Shown here one piece after another: positions 16,556 to 26,700 of a stretch of 33,669 nucleotides of DNA (its first letter is position 1; each line of letters starts with the position of its first letter). Both the position numbers and the translations under genes were made by a program. Source of the stretch: Candidatus Rifleibacteriota bacterium (GTDB lineage: Bacteria; Riflebacteria; Ozemobacteria; Ozemobacterales; Ozemobacteraceae); assembly GCA_029565415.1 (NCBI GenBank), contig JAKQOH010000145.1, positions 1 through 33,669 of the forward strand, given 5' to 3'. Below the pieces are notes generated by a model. It did no database searches. It saw nothing but the letters and a program-made list of their open reading frames with translations, and was not told the origin of the DNA.

Positions 16556-16667
16556 TTCGTTGTATTGTTCTATGAATAAAATATAGAAGCTATAAGGCCA
16601 TAGGGGGGAGGGGTTCGAGGGGTGACCGGTTCTTGCCAGGGGGGGGCCGGGAGGCTACCATGGACGC

Positions 16668-18068
16668 ATGAGGGGAAAACTCGGCCTCTACTGGATGCTG
16701 CCGGCCCGCATTCTGGGCTGGCTCGGCGGCTTTGGCGCGATCCTGCTCGCGGCACGGCTGCTCGGCACCGGGCTGTTCGGAGCCTTTTCGATCGCCCTGG
16801 CTGTCTGGGGCCTCGTGATCGAGGCCGTCACGCTCGGCTACCCCCGTCTCCTGATCCGGGAACTGCCGGGCCATGCCGTGCCGTCACGGCTGATCGGCAC
16901 GGTCCTGTCGCTCGAGGCGGGGGTCGCGACCGCCGCTTCCCTGGGCCTTGCCGTGGCGGTTGCCTGGCATGGCGATCCGTGGCTTTCCACAGGCCTGGCG
17001 TGGCTGATTCCCGCAGCCCTCGCCTTGCCGCTGCTGACCGTCCCGTCGCCGGTGGCCCAGGCCGATCAGAACTGGTCGGCCTCGATGCTGCTCGATATCG
17101 GCATGCCGCTTCTCTGGTGCCTGTTCATGCTCGCCGTCTGGGCCGGTCTTGCGCCCGTCTCCTATGTCTGGGCGCCCCTGACCGCGGCCGTCATCCTCTG
17201 GGCGGTGATCGGCGGGGCCTGGGCGCTCCATCGAACCGGCTGCGCGCGTCCTCAGCTGGATCTGGCCCGCATCCTCGGTCGGGAAAGCCTGCTGATCGGC
17301 GTGTCGATCCTGCTGGGTTCGCTCTACAACAAGTTCGATCTGTTCCTGCTGCGGGGGGCCATCCCCGCCGAGTCCCACGGCCTCTATGCGGCGGCGGTTA
17401 TGCTGTATATGAACGGGGTCGGCTTTTCCGGCGTCTGGGTCACCGCTCTCTATCCGGTTCTGACCGCCCACGCCCGGGACGAGGTGCATCGCCGGGGCTG
17501 GATTGAAACTCGGCACACATTCGGCCTTCTCGCTGCGCTTGCTGTCGGATACTGTGTCGCGCAGGGAGACTGGTTCGGCCGTCTCATCATGGGAAGCGCG
17601 TTTTCCGGCATGGGGAGCCTGCTCACGGCTTTCTTCTGCCTCCTGCCGCTCCAGGTCGGCAACATGTTTCTCGACAGCCTTCTCGTCGCCCGACGGAAAT
17701 CCGCATCCCTGCCGCTGATTTCGGCCACAGGGCTGGGAATCAGCATCGTCGGGGGGCTCCTCCTGATTCCGCGGTGGGGTGTCACGGCCGCATTGGGTCT
17801 CCGGTTTGCGATCGAGGCGCTCGTTGGCGGCCTCAAGCTGTGGGTGATCCGCGACATGGCGGTTGCGGCTGTGGGCCCGATGAGCGCGGTGCGCGAGGTG
17901 GCGGGCTGGGTTGCGACAGGGCTTGCCGTCGCCGCCGGCTCCGGACTTCTTGCCCCGGTGAGCTCCTGGCTGGGTTTGGCCTGGGCTGCCCTGGTGGCCA
18001 TGGTCATCCTGCGCCACCTGATGCGCAGGTATGCCGGCTTCGTCGCGGCCGCCGCTACTTCGTCTTGA
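16668..18068 (+). CDS. MOP-superfamily polysaccharide/oligosaccharide flippase (Wzx/MurJ-like)
   Basis: 466 residues, almost entirely hydrophobic with about 12-14 helices. The N-terminus YWMLPARILGWLGGFGAILLAARLLG and the later LLIGVSILLGSLYNKFDLFLLRG are typical of Wzx-type exporters, including the polar-charged half-helix around NKFDLFLL. These proteins flip lipid-linked glycans across the inner membrane. The divergent glycosyltransferase/radical SAM/sulfatase operon suggests the same envelope-glycan pathway. A GGGAGG lies 13 nt before the ATG, a little long. Its last 14 bp overlap the end of the convergent cyclase gene. A MATE-type transporter is less likely given the sequence style and neighbours. 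Confidence 0.86.
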   Translation: MRGKLGLYWMLPARILGWLGGFGAILLAARLLGTGLFGAFSIALAVWGLVIEAVTLGYPRLLIRELPGHAVPSRLIGTVLSLEAGVATAASLGLAVAVAWHGDPWLSTGLAWLIPAALALPLLTVPSPVAQADQNWSASMLLDIGMPLLWCLFMLAVWAGLAPVSYVWAPLTAAVILWAVIGGAWALHRTGCARPQLDLARILGRESLLIGVSILLGSLYNKFDLFLLRGAIPAESHGLYAAAVMLYMNGVGFSGVWVTALYPVLTAHARDEVHRRGWIETRHTFGLLAALAVGYCVAQGDWFGRLIMGSAFSGMGSLLTAFFCLLPLQVGNMFLDSLLVARRKSASLPLISATGLGISIVGGLLLIPRWGVTAALGLRFAIEALVGGLKLWVIRDMAVAAVGPMSAVREVAGWVATGLAVAAGSGLLAPVSSWLGLAWAALVAMVILRHLMRRYAGFVAAAATSS

Positions 18069-21000
18069 GGATGTACCGGCCGTCCCAGCCGTCGGGCGGG
18101 GGCTCGACCCGGAAATGATCGATCCGCTCGAGATATACTGTCGCCGGACCGTCGTCCGGCCTCAGGGCCAGAACCTGGCGGAACGCCGCTTCCGCTTCAT
18201 CCCACGCTCGCGCCAGATACCGCTGCACCCCGTCTCCGTAAACCGGGAGGAGCGCGTTCCAGAGCGCGTCCTCCTCGCCCTCGATGCCGATCAGTTCATA
18301 CACTTTCACCGGCTGTGCCTTGCCCTTCACGGCGAGGAAGTCCAGCAGCCGGGTCCGGATGCCGCTTCCTTCGAGCTGCCGGTGCGTCGTCTCCGAAACC
18401 ATCATCAGCGTGTGATACGCCTTGTTCGCTCCTTCGAGCCGTGAAGCGAGATTCACCCCGTCGCCGAGACAGGTGAAGTTCATTTGAATATCGCTACCTA
18501 TAAAACCGACCATGCACTCGGATGTGTTGATGCCGGCTCGCATCTCGACGCGGGGAAGACCGCGCTTCAGCCACTCTTCGCGCAGGACGGCGAGACGGCG
18601 CTGCATCGCGATCGCGCACCGGGCGGCGCGGAGCGCATGATCCGGCTGCGCGGCGGGATGGTTCCAGAAGCCCATCAGCGCGTCGCCGATATACTTGTCG
18701 AGCGTCCCCCCGTGTTCGAACAGCACGCGGGTCATCTCGCCGAGATACTCGTTCATCAGCTTCGTCAGCTCTTCCGGCGTCATCATCTCGGAGATCGAGG
18801 TGAAGCCGGCCAGATCCGTGAACATCACGGTGAGCTCCTTCTTTTCGCCCCCGGGACGCACGGTGTCGGGGTGGCGAAGGATCTGCTCGACCATCGGCGC
18901 TGCGATGAACCGGCCGAACGTGGCCCGGGTCTCGCGCTCCCGTGTGCGGGCGGCGAAATACGCCTGGGCACCGCGTGCGATGCCGAACAGAACCGTCAGC
19001 GAAACGGGAAAGGCCGCCGGGAACAGGATGTTGCGGGCGAACAGCCCGGCCGAGGCCGACAGCCACGCGACGATCGTGAGACCGAGCACGGCTACCGCCG
19101 ATCTGCCGCGTCCTCCCCGGAACAGATGATCGGCGACCGCGAGGAACGGGGCCAGCAGAAGGAGATTCAGCAGCGGCCAGGCGTCCGGAGCCGCATCGGG
19201 ATGGAGCGGGGTCGGATGCAGAAATGCGCCGCGACGGAGGGCCGAACAGAGATTGGCGTGCAGATGCACCCCGGGAAGTTTGCGGAAACGGGTTTCGAGG
19301 AGATTGATCGGGGTCGTGACGAAATCCTGGTCTTCGAGCAGGGTGGTGCCGAAGAAGAGGGTGCGGCCTGCGATGGCGGTCGCAATGCGGTCTGCGCGCC
19401 CGGTTCGGCCCAGCGCGTCGCGTCCGAGCAGCAGATACCGGCCTGCGGGAAGCTCAAGGCTTGCCCCGGTTTTGCCGAGCTTGTGCCAGAGGCCGTCATC
19501 CCCGACAAGCCATGCTTCGTGCGCATCGTGTCCGGCAACGCCGGCCTGGTCGAGAGAAACGGGGCTCAATCGGGCGGGTGTGATGGGCGGCGCCGCCGGG
19601 AGCAGGGTCGTGGTATCCAACAGGAGCTCGGTGGCTGCGGTTTGCAGCTCCCCGTCGGCGTCCGCGTTCCCCAACAGAAGGATGCGCGCGTCGAGGGTGG
19701 AGGGGATGGCCGTCGCCGTGAACGAGGCGGCTCCGGCTGGAATCGCGATCCGGGCCGTGAAACGCGCGTTCCAGGAGCCCTCGGACTCGAGCAGGGCCGC
19801 TTTGCGCCCGGACAAGGGGGTCCCCGCGAACATCACCACCGGAGATGTGCCCGGGGCCCAGCCTGGCACCTCTTCCCCCTCGACGAGGGCAATGGATATA
19901 CTGCCTGGAATAGAATCCAGCGGCAGGCGGCCGGCCGCATCCGTCATGCCGACCGGAAGGGCCTCCCCGTCGATGACGAGCTGGAGCGGCTGTGTGGCGG
20001 GGGCCAGCATGCCTCCGAGGGTGCTGTCCGCCGGCGGAAACCGGGCGGGGGGAAGTTCCCGGGTGCCCGTTCCGGTTGGAAGCGGCTCTGCCGTGCTCAG
20101 CCGGATCGTGAGGTGCGGACGGCTTTGGGTCAGGGTTGTCCGATAGCTGCCCGCCGGAAGGGCACCGACCGTGAACCGGCCATCGAGCTCCGTCGTTCCG
20201 GATGCCCAGGCCGGGCCATCCGTCTGACGCACCATCACGCTGATTCCCGCCAGGGGGCGGCCATACAGGTCGGTGGCGATGCCCGAGATCGAGGCCGTGC
20301 CGGTCGCCGCCCAGACGAAACGTGTCCCTGTCTGACGCTCGCCGATGTCGATCGAACCCAGCGAGTCGGGCGGGGCCGAGGCGAGAAGCACGCCCATCGA
20401 TATCACCGGGATCCCGTCGCCCTTCAGGCTGCCGGAAGGCTTCATGAAAGGAATGCGCAGGCACGGCAGATGCCACGACCCGGTGAGCGGCGGCCGACCT
20501 CCAGGGAAGGCCAGCCAGCCCCGGCTGGCCAGTCTGGTGGTATCTACTGTATTGGCTATATTCTTCCAGGCTTCGGCCGTGTCGGGCGAAACCCCGGTCT
20601 GAACGGCAAGGAGTCGCCCCAGCATTTGGGCTTCGCGCCTCCGGACGATGGCGTCCAGGCCCTCGTGGCCGAAGCCGGGGAAGGGGTGGGGCGCCGCCTC
20701 CCACAGTCGGCGGATTGCCGCGCGCGCCGCTTCCGACGCGGTGACGGGATCGGGAAGGCCCGGGCCAAACATGGCCGGATTCGGAGCGGCAGCCGTCAAC
20801 CCGGCCTGGATCCAGGCGGCAAATCCCAGGGTCGGAAGAAACGCGTCCGCCTCGGCAGGCAGGAACGCCAGCGGCATCGTCCGGATCGTGCCGTCCGGGT
20901 CCGGGAGTTGGTTGATCAGGCCGCGATCGGCAGCGCGCCGGGCGAGGACTTCGAGCAGCGGAAGGGGCGGTGACGGCCGTTCGGCGTTCTCGTCGCTGAT

Positions 21001-21435
21001 CTGGACGGCCTCGGCCCCGCTGAGTCCCTGGCGGCCGATGAAATGCTGCGCAAGGATCGGAGCCGGAAAACGGCCCAAAGCTGCGGCGAACGCGTCATCC
21101 TCCTCCGGCGAACGCGGCAGATCGTAGATGTAGTCGAGCGCCGCGACTTGCCCGCCGGCCCTGCCGACCGTGTCGAGCGTCCGGGCCATATCCGCCCGGC
21201 CGGGCTCCCGCCCGAACTGGTCGATGAACAGCTGGTCCTTCGCGACAACCGCGACCGGGTGCTCGATCGCGGGCCGCTGCACCGAAACGAACAGCAGGTC
21301 CGTGAACCGGTTCTCAAACAGGGCCAGCAACTGGCGCGGCCCCGGCGCCATCGCGAACAGGCCGAGAAGCGTGACGGCCAGCAGCACCCACGGCCGGTCG
21401 TGCAGGCTGCTTCCGGATCCCGGCTGTCCCTTCAT
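18055..21435 (-). CDS. CHASE2-domain adenylate cyclase with extracytoplasmic carboxypeptidase-regulatory-like insert
   Basis: 1126 residues. A first helix (~15-32) precedes a periplasmic CHASE2 sensor (~35-360) containing FENRFTDLLF, VAVVAKDQLFIDQFG and VAALDYIYDLPRS. Residues ~385-460 look like a carboxypeptidase regulatory/β-sandwich domain (SISGIATDLYGRPLAGISV, DGRFTVGALPAGSYR), followed by more β-rich sequence and YLLLGRDALGRTGRA. Helices at ~745-835 cross the membrane before the class III cyclase: metal Asp874 in MFTDLAGFTS, Asp918 in DKYIGDALMGF, Lys for adenine, and LGDGVNLASRLEGANKAY with the Asn/Arg pair. A TPR-like tail ends the protein. It probably makes cAMP in response to an envelope signal. 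It follows the FecR gene by 3 nt and is likely coupled to it. Confidence 0.92.
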   Translation of the reverse strand: MKGQPGSGSSLHDRPWVLLAVTLLGLFAMAPGPRQLLALFENRFTDLLFVSVQRPAIEHPVAVVAKDQLFIDQFGREPGRADMARTLDTVGRAGGQVAALDYIYDLPRSPEEDDAFAAALGRFPAPILAQHFIGRQGLSGAEAVQISDENAERPSPPLPLLEVLARRAADRGLINQLPDPDGTIRTMPLAFLPAEADAFLPTLGFAAWIQAGLTAAAPNPAMFGPGLPDPVTASEAARAAIRRLWEAAPHPFPGFGHEGLDAIVRRREAQMLGRLLAVQTGVSPDTAEAWKNIANTVDTTRLASRGWLAFPGGRPPLTGSWHLPCLRIPFMKPSGSLKGDGIPVISMGVLLASAPPDSLGSIDIGERQTGTRFVWAATGTASISGIATDLYGRPLAGISVMVRQTDGPAWASGTTELDGRFTVGALPAGSYRTTLTQSRPHLTIRLSTAEPLPTGTGTRELPPARFPPADSTLGGMLAPATQPLQLVIDGEALPVGMTDAAGRLPLDSIPGSISIALVEGEEVPGWAPGTSPVVMFAGTPLSGRKAALLESEGSWNARFTARIAIPAGAASFTATAIPSTLDARILLLGNADADGELQTAATELLLDTTTLLPAAPPITPARLSPVSLDQAGVAGHDAHEAWLVGDDGLWHKLGKTGASLELPAGRYLLLGRDALGRTGRADRIATAIAGRTLFFGTTLLEDQDFVTTPINLLETRFRKLPGVHLHANLCSALRRGAFLHPTPLHPDAAPDAWPLLNLLLLAPFLAVADHLFRGGRGRSAVAVLGLTIVAWLSASAGLFARNILFPAAFPVSLTVLFGIARGAQAYFAARTRERETRATFGRFIAAPMVEQILRHPDTVRPGGEKKELTVMFTDLAGFTSISEMMTPEELTKLMNEYLGEMTRVLFEHGGTLDKYIGDALMGFWNHPAAQPDHALRAARCAIAMQRRLAVLREEWLKRGLPRVEMRAGINTSECMVGFIGSDIQMNFTCLGDGVNLASRLEGANKAYHTLMMVSETTHRQLEGSGIRTRLLDFLAVKGKAQPVKVYELIGIEGEEDALWNALLPVYGDGVQRYLARAWDEAEAAFRQVLALRPDDGPATVYLERIDHFRVEPPPDGWDGRYILKTK

Positions 21436-21438
21436 GGG

Positions 21439-22941
21439 TCAGCGGAAGCGGAACTTGGGCAGCTTGATCTTCGGCGCCTTCTTGATGACTTCCTGCACGG
21501 CATTGCTGCGCGCCTCGTTGACCTGGGCGTCGTGCGCCGCCTTCTGCTCCTCGATATCCGTCTCGACCGTCAGACGATACTCGGCCACCGACGGGTTGAA
21601 CGCCGCATCCGACGGCCACGCGACTTTGCGCCCCGTCCCGGCAGCCGGGTCGAACTCGACCGCGAGCGGCTGGGCCTGCGTCACCTGGGTCACCTCGGCG
21701 TCGCCGGGAATGCGCGCCAGCAGGGTGCCGCTCTTGACCTGCACCAGGTGGAGCAGCTTATCCCCCGCCATATGCACGGCGCACAGGCCGTCCAGGCCGG
21801 TCACCGGATTTTTCAGTCTGACCGTCCCGGCACCCTCCTGGAGCACCAGACCGCCGCGATCCGGCGTGAGCTTCATCACCTGGCAGCCCTGTTCGGGGCC
21901 GACGGCAAGGAACTGGCCGTTGCCCAGATGCGCCTCATACAGACCGTTTTCGGGGACGATCAGCGGCTCCGACTGGATAGGATACTTGCCCGTATCGATC
22001 GACGGGACGAACTCCTTGCCTTTGAGGTCCTCCATCTGTTTCTTGATCCCCGAAACGGCAGAGCGGATCGCATCGAATCGGCGCAGCTTCTCCAGCACCG
22101 GCCCTGAAAGCCCCTCCGTCAGCGCGTTCAGCCGGTTCGATCCCCGGAGCAGGGCCCGGGGCATCAGCGCGCCTTCCGTGTTGAGACTCGAGATCCCCTG
22201 TAGGCTCGAGGGAACTGCGCCGAGCCGCATGCCAAGCGTGCCGAAACGTTCCTGCAGCTTCTGCAGCGGTTTGAACGGGATGACCTGGCCGAACCCCTCG
22301 GCGAGAGAGCCGTCGAGCTGCATGATCCGGCGCCCGAAGGCAGCCAGGCGCTCCCCGGCCTTGACGCGACGCGTCTTGCCGGTGACGGCGTGCGTCAGCT
22401 CGACATCGCCTTCATAGACGTTGACGACGGTGCCGCCCGCGTCCTCCACGCCCAGGTCGAGGCCGGGCGTCATCAGCAGCGGCAGCAGGTTGTCGTGGAT
22501 CTCGACCTCGAACAGGGTGCCCTTCACGCCGGCGATCACGTCGGCCGTCTGCACCTTGAAATCACTTCCCGACACGACCTTGAACAGGAACGAGCCCTGC
22601 TGGGCCTTGAGCTTCGCCAGGGCCGCCTCGTCCAGCACCACGGGCACCTCGAACAGGCTGTCCTCCTTGACCGCCAGCACGCAGGTGTTCTTCAGGGAAA
22701 GCTCGGCGCTGCTCTCGGTGCCGGTCTTGACCCGGTCTCCCCCGTCGAGCCGCTTGAGCGGGCCGGCCAGCTTCAGATTCCCCGGAACCGCCTTGAACGC
22801 CGGTTCCTGGCCTTTCCGGACCTCGACCTTGCCCGAAACCTTGATCAGCTCCGTCGTGGTGAGATCGACCGCGCCGAACGCGGATCCGCAAAAAAACAAA
22901 CCGACGCCCAGCAGGGCGCCGCGGGTGATCATCGGATTCAT
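21439..22941 (-). CDS. Secreted FecR-domain protein
   Basis: 500 residues from the ATG at 22941, chosen because AAGGAGG lies 4 nt upstream and a clear signal peptide follows (MNPMITRGALLGVGLFFCGSAFG). Residues ~25-200 carry the FecR fold: VSGKVEVRKGQ, LDGGDRVKTGTESSAELSLK, QGSFLFKVV and VIAGVKGTLFEVEI. A repeat-like β-rich segment (~290-440) includes VPENGLYEAHLGNGQFL and MAGDKLLHLVQVKSGTLLARI, and the end is basic (IKKAPKIKLPKFRFR). FecR domains are periplasmic ligand or structural modules and, as I recall, often lie beside CHASE2 cyclases. It is therefore a plausible partner of the cyclase that follows by 3 nt. Confidence 0.88.
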   Translation of the reverse strand: MNPMITRGALLGVGLFFCGSAFGAVDLTTTELIKVSGKVEVRKGQEPAFKAVPGNLKLAGPLKRLDGGDRVKTGTESSAELSLKNTCVLAVKEDSLFEVPVVLDEAALAKLKAQQGSFLFKVVSGSDFKVQTADVIAGVKGTLFEVEIHDNLLPLLMTPGLDLGVEDAGGTVVNVYEGDVELTHAVTGKTRRVKAGERLAAFGRRIMQLDGSLAEGFGQVIPFKPLQKLQERFGTLGMRLGAVPSSLQGISSLNTEGALMPRALLRGSNRLNALTEGLSGPVLEKLRRFDAIRSAVSGIKKQMEDLKGKEFVPSIDTGKYPIQSEPLIVPENGLYEAHLGNGQFLAVGPEQGCQVMKLTPDRGGLVLQEGAGTVRLKNPVTGLDGLCAVHMAGDKLLHLVQVKSGTLLARIPGDAEVTQVTQAQPLAVEFDPAAGTGRKVAWPSDAAFNPSVAEYRLTVETDIEEQKAAHDAQVNEARSNAVQEVIKKAPKIKLPKFRFR

Positions 22942-22961
22942 GACTCCTCCTTGGGAACAAC

Positions 22962-23002
22962 GATGCGATGTATCGCGCATCCTAGCCGCCCCGCGGGCGG
23001 CT
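22962..23002 (-). promoter_or_regulatory. Two successive hairpins between the M50-like and FecR genes
   Basis: Stem AGCCGCCC-CGC-GGGCGGCT (22984-23002, 8 bp) begins 1 nt after the M50-like stop codon region on the minus strand. A 6-bp stem GATGCG/CGCATC spans 22962-22981 next to it. No T-tract follows. This is the largest gap between genes in this part of the run, so it may mark partial termination or RNA processing before fecR. Confidence 0.4.
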
Positions 23003-23003
23003 G

Positions 23004-23756
23004 TCAAACACCGCCCGTCGCTCCCGTTCCCGTCGCCGGCAGCGTGGCGCGCAGCGTGCGCCAGGTCAGGAACAGCGCGATCCCGAGCCAGATCAGCCCG
23101 ACCAGGGTCGGCGGCAGGTGCACGAGTTGGGCGAACCGGTAGGCATCGGAACAGGGGATCGACCGGTCTATCAGGTCTGATTTTATATCAATAAGAACAT
23201 AATACATCGAGGTCAGTCCCATGTACCGCAGGAACTGGTCGCAGAACAGCTCGCTGCCGCGCTGACCGGCATACAGCAGGGCCGCGCCGAACGCCAGACA
23301 GAAGACGAAGCCGAACAGGCTCCGCACATACAGCACGGTGATCACCAGCATGCCGGCCCCCAGAACCTGGGTGAGAAGCCGGTCGTTCCGGGTGCGCGCC
23401 GCCGTCAGCAACAGCAGCGACCCCCAGACGAGGCTGCCGAGATACCCGGCGGTGAGGATCAGCCACCAGCTTCCGCCCCGGGTCGCGCACACGCCGCCTT
23501 CGTTGGCCGACAGGGTGATGCTCTCGATCGAGCCGCCCGTCAACACTGCAGCCAGCCCGTGTGACAGCTCGTGAAAGAACACCGTCAGGATTTTGAACGG
23601 GAACACCAGCAGGCTGTCCCACTGCCAGAGCGAGAGCAGGAACAGAATGACAGGAAGCCCCATTCCCGCGAGCGGCAGACGCCTGGCCGGATCCTCTCCG
23701 GCCAGGCTCTTGCCTGGATTCAACAGTTCCGCGGCCATCCGCTCGTCGGGGTTCAC
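23004..23756 (-). CDS. M50-like membrane zinc metallopeptidase (HELSH)
   Basis: 250 residues from a GTG at 23756 that overlaps the previous stop as GTGA; an ATG six codons in is the alternative. A zinc motif HELSH at His62-Glu63-His66 sits in a helix near the membrane (FKILTVFFHELSHGLAAVLTGG), as in Peptidase_M50B proteins. Hydrophobic helices follow at ~32-50, ~98-120, ~128-165 and ~225-240. The motif order and size suit a regulated intramembrane or membrane-associated protease. Translational coupling to the giant protein suggests it acts on that protein or a partner, which is inference. The last helix is followed by a short Gly/Thr tail. A cluster of A/T-ending codons lies at 23170-23205. 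Confidence 0.82.
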   Translation of the reverse strand: MNPDERMAAELLNPGKSLAGEDPARRLPLAGMGLPVILFLLSLWQWDSLLVFPFKILTVFFHELSHGLAAVLTGGSIESITLSANEGGVCATRGGSWWLILTAGYLGSLVWGSLLLLTAARTRNDRLLTQVLGAGMLVITVLYVRSLFGFVFCLAFGAALLYAGQRGSELFCDQFLRYMGLTSMYYVLIDIKSDLIDRSIPCSDAYRFAQLVHLPPTLVGLIWLGIALFLTWRTLRATLPATGTGATGGV

Positions 23757-26700
23757 GATTTCGCCGGCTCCGGCCGCCAGACGAAGATCGCATGCAGCGC
23801 GCCCGTGATGAAGACCAGCAGGAACCCGATCTTGAACGCGTGATCGGCCTGGTACAGTTTGAGCATGACGGCCGCCGCGACCAGCGCCGCGAACAGCGCG
23901 AGCACGACCAGGGCCATCATCGGCCGCTTCCCGCTCAGCAGCATCAGCAGCATGTACCCCGCGATGCCGCCCAACACCATCATCGTCCAGCCCAGCAGAC
24001 GACCGGCACCACGGCGCGGCGTCATCAGCGTGCCGCTGATAAACGGCGGATCCCGCGTCGGCTCGATCTGCTGCATGATGAAGCCCGTCGCCCAGTTGGT
24101 CGTCGGGATCCGGAACTTGACCGGCAGCAGGCCCATGATGCCGAAGACCCGCTCCTCACCGCCGCCCGAAGCCGGCCGGGGGCTGCCCGTAAGGTCAGCC
24201 GTGACCGGAACGAACGTCTTGTCCCCGCTCAGCAGCGGCTGATAAGGCCGCTCCAGCAGCCGGTCGACGTTGCCCTCGCCCCGCATCAGCTCGTATCCCT
24301 CGGGCAGATACAGCATCCAGCTCAGCTCGCTTACGGCCAGATGGACGCGGGGCAGCTCCAGTCGCACCTTCGTCACCGGCGCCAGCGCCGCATCCAGCTT
24401 GACCGCATACACCAGTTCGACCGGGAAGGCCTGGGCCTGCTTCTCCACGATGGGCGACCGGATAATCGGAATGTTGAACACCTTGTGTTCCCGGTCATAC
24501 CCGGCTTTCACGGCCATTCCGGCCACTTCGCTGCTCCACAGCTCGGCCGGCCGGCTCGCGATCGTCGGCAGCTGCACCTTCAAAAACTGCTCCGAATTGT
24601 TCTTCACCTCGTAGACGAGCCGCGTCAACAGCCAGCCTTCCTCGTTCAGCACCGACATCGCCTCGGCTGTGTCGATCGTCGCCGACCGCTGCTCGATGCT
24701 CCGCGGCCGGCTCACCGTCAGCGTCAGCGTGTTCTGCCCGTGTGCCGTGAAGTTGAAGGCGAACGGCATCTTCTCCGGCGGCTGGCCGGCGAACTCGCTC
24801 AGAAACGCCGAAACGTCGATCATCCCATACCCGATCGGCGTCTCCTCAACCGACACCGCAAGCGTCGGCAGACAGGCGATGCCGAGCAGGCCGAACACCC
24901 GGTCGATGCCCATCGGCACCAGCTCGGGAATCCGGTACGGCTTCTCCTGCAGATTCTGCGCGACCTCCTCGAACTCGACGGTGAACCCGAACCGGCCGCG
25001 CATCTGGGACGTGAAAGCGATGTTCAGCCGGTGCATCTTCTGCCCTTCCGGCTCCTCGAGCTTCCAGTCGTCGATGCTCCGGTCCGTCACCTTCAGGATG
25101 CGGATCTGCGGCGGGACGAGGAAGGTGAAGGTGCTGATGCCCGCATGACCGGTCACATCCAGCGTATACACGTTGCGCCCCTTGACGAAGCCCTCCTCGA
25201 AGAACAGCAGGTTGTTCTCCCGCACCGTGATCCGCGTCTCCTCGACGATCTCCTGCGGCGCCGTCGCCGGCTCGATCGCCGCTTCCGCCGATGCCACATC
25301 CTCGGGCTGCGGAATCGGCTGGGACACAGGCTGGGCCGCCGTTCCGAGCCGCCGGTAGATCTCGAACCGCACCCGCCGCGCAGGCGGAACCTGGGCACGG
25401 AACACCGTTCCCGCCGTGGCGCTCGCCGCCGGCAGCAGCACGCCCGGATCGATCCAGGCTTCGGCGTCCGTGTCGGGGGTCTGCACCTCGAGGCTGGTGA
25501 TCGCGCTCGGGATCATCGGCAGATCGAACGTGCGCGCGCCGAACTCACTCGATTTCATCGTGACGAAGAACTCCAGTTCGACGCGATGGGCGCCCGTGGC
25601 GTTCGTCGTGAGCCCGTATCCCGTTTCCGAGCCGGGATTCAGCAGATCGAGCGCTGTCGCTTCCCCGTCGAACAGGGCTTTCGACGGAACGACCTCGTTC
25701 GAGAGCAGCGGAATCAACTTCCAGCCGGGATTGAGCAGCTCGATGTCGAAGCTGCCCGTGAACCGCACGCCCTTCTCCTCGACCCGGCCGCGATATGCCG
25801 CCGATCGCACCACGAAATCCAGCGGTGCCCGCACCGGCGCCGTCGCGACAGGCGTTCCCAGATCCAGCAGATACCGGTAGTCGGGTTCCGGCAGGATGAC
25901 GACCTGGTCCGAGGTCTCGACCACCTTCGAAAGATCGGCGAAGGGAACGAGCACCCGCACTTCCTGCTGGCCCGCAGCCGGGGCTGGCTCGGCGCGCGCC
26001 ACGGCCGGTGCCGACAGGATGGAAAGGCCGACCGCCAGGGCGATCAGCGTGAGAGGCGTGGCCTGGCCGGAGCCGCCCGTGGGGGTGTTGATGCCACCGC
26101 GGTTCATCACCGGAAGCGGGGTCCCGCCCCCGCCGGATTCCGGCGCGTCGGGATCCGTTGTCAGCCGCTGGCCGGCAAGCTGGACGATCTTCCAGGCGAT
26201 GCCGCCTGCAATCGCCAGCCAGAGACCGAGGTTCCCCCAGTCGCCCACCACCTGGAACATCGTGTCCCAGACGGCCGTGACGGCCAGAAGGGCTGCGGCT
26301 GCGGCCAGTTTCTGCCAGACGCCGCTCCAGGCGCCCGCGATGAAATACAGGCCGGCGAACAGACCCAGAACGAAGCCGGCGATCTTCATGCACAGCAGAA
26401 TCTCCCACCGCATGTAGGACAGCGACACACGAGGACACGTGGCATCGGCGACGAGCTGGCTGCCCGACGCCTCGGCCAGCACCAGGTCGCGTTCGAGCTG
26501 GTAGAAGTTCGGCGTGATGACGAACTTCGTGTCGATCGGCAGATTCGCCGTCGCCTTCGCCCCGGCGAACGGGGCTCCCGCGGCCGGTCCCGCCGCTTTC
26601 AGCTCTTCATACTCCTCACGCGCGACTTCGGACGAAAGGCTGCTCGACTTCTTGCTCCTGGTCGCGTCTCGAGCCGTCTGCGCAGAGGGATAACTCCCGT

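Larger units (their letters stand above)
16170..16667. other. Divergent intergenic region with inverted CACAGAGA octamer arrays
   Basis: Almost 500 bp between the divergent glycosyltransferase and flippase genes, with no convincing gene. It contains octamer arrays in opposite orientation at 16263-16286 and 16524-16555, a 20-bp near-palindrome at 16360-16379, a CTCCC-ACG-GGGAG hairpin at 16351-16363, and a GTAGGGGCGG fragment at 16409-16418. The arrays bracket ~240 bp. A short AT-rich stretch (16560-16595) next to the flippase gene is the likeliest promoter zone. Confidence 0.6.

Noticed and set aside
18484..20973. Plus-strand open frame of 829 codons over the CHASE2 cyclase
   Set aside because: Low-complexity Arg/Gly/Gln composition and no motif; the cyclase on the other strand is certain.
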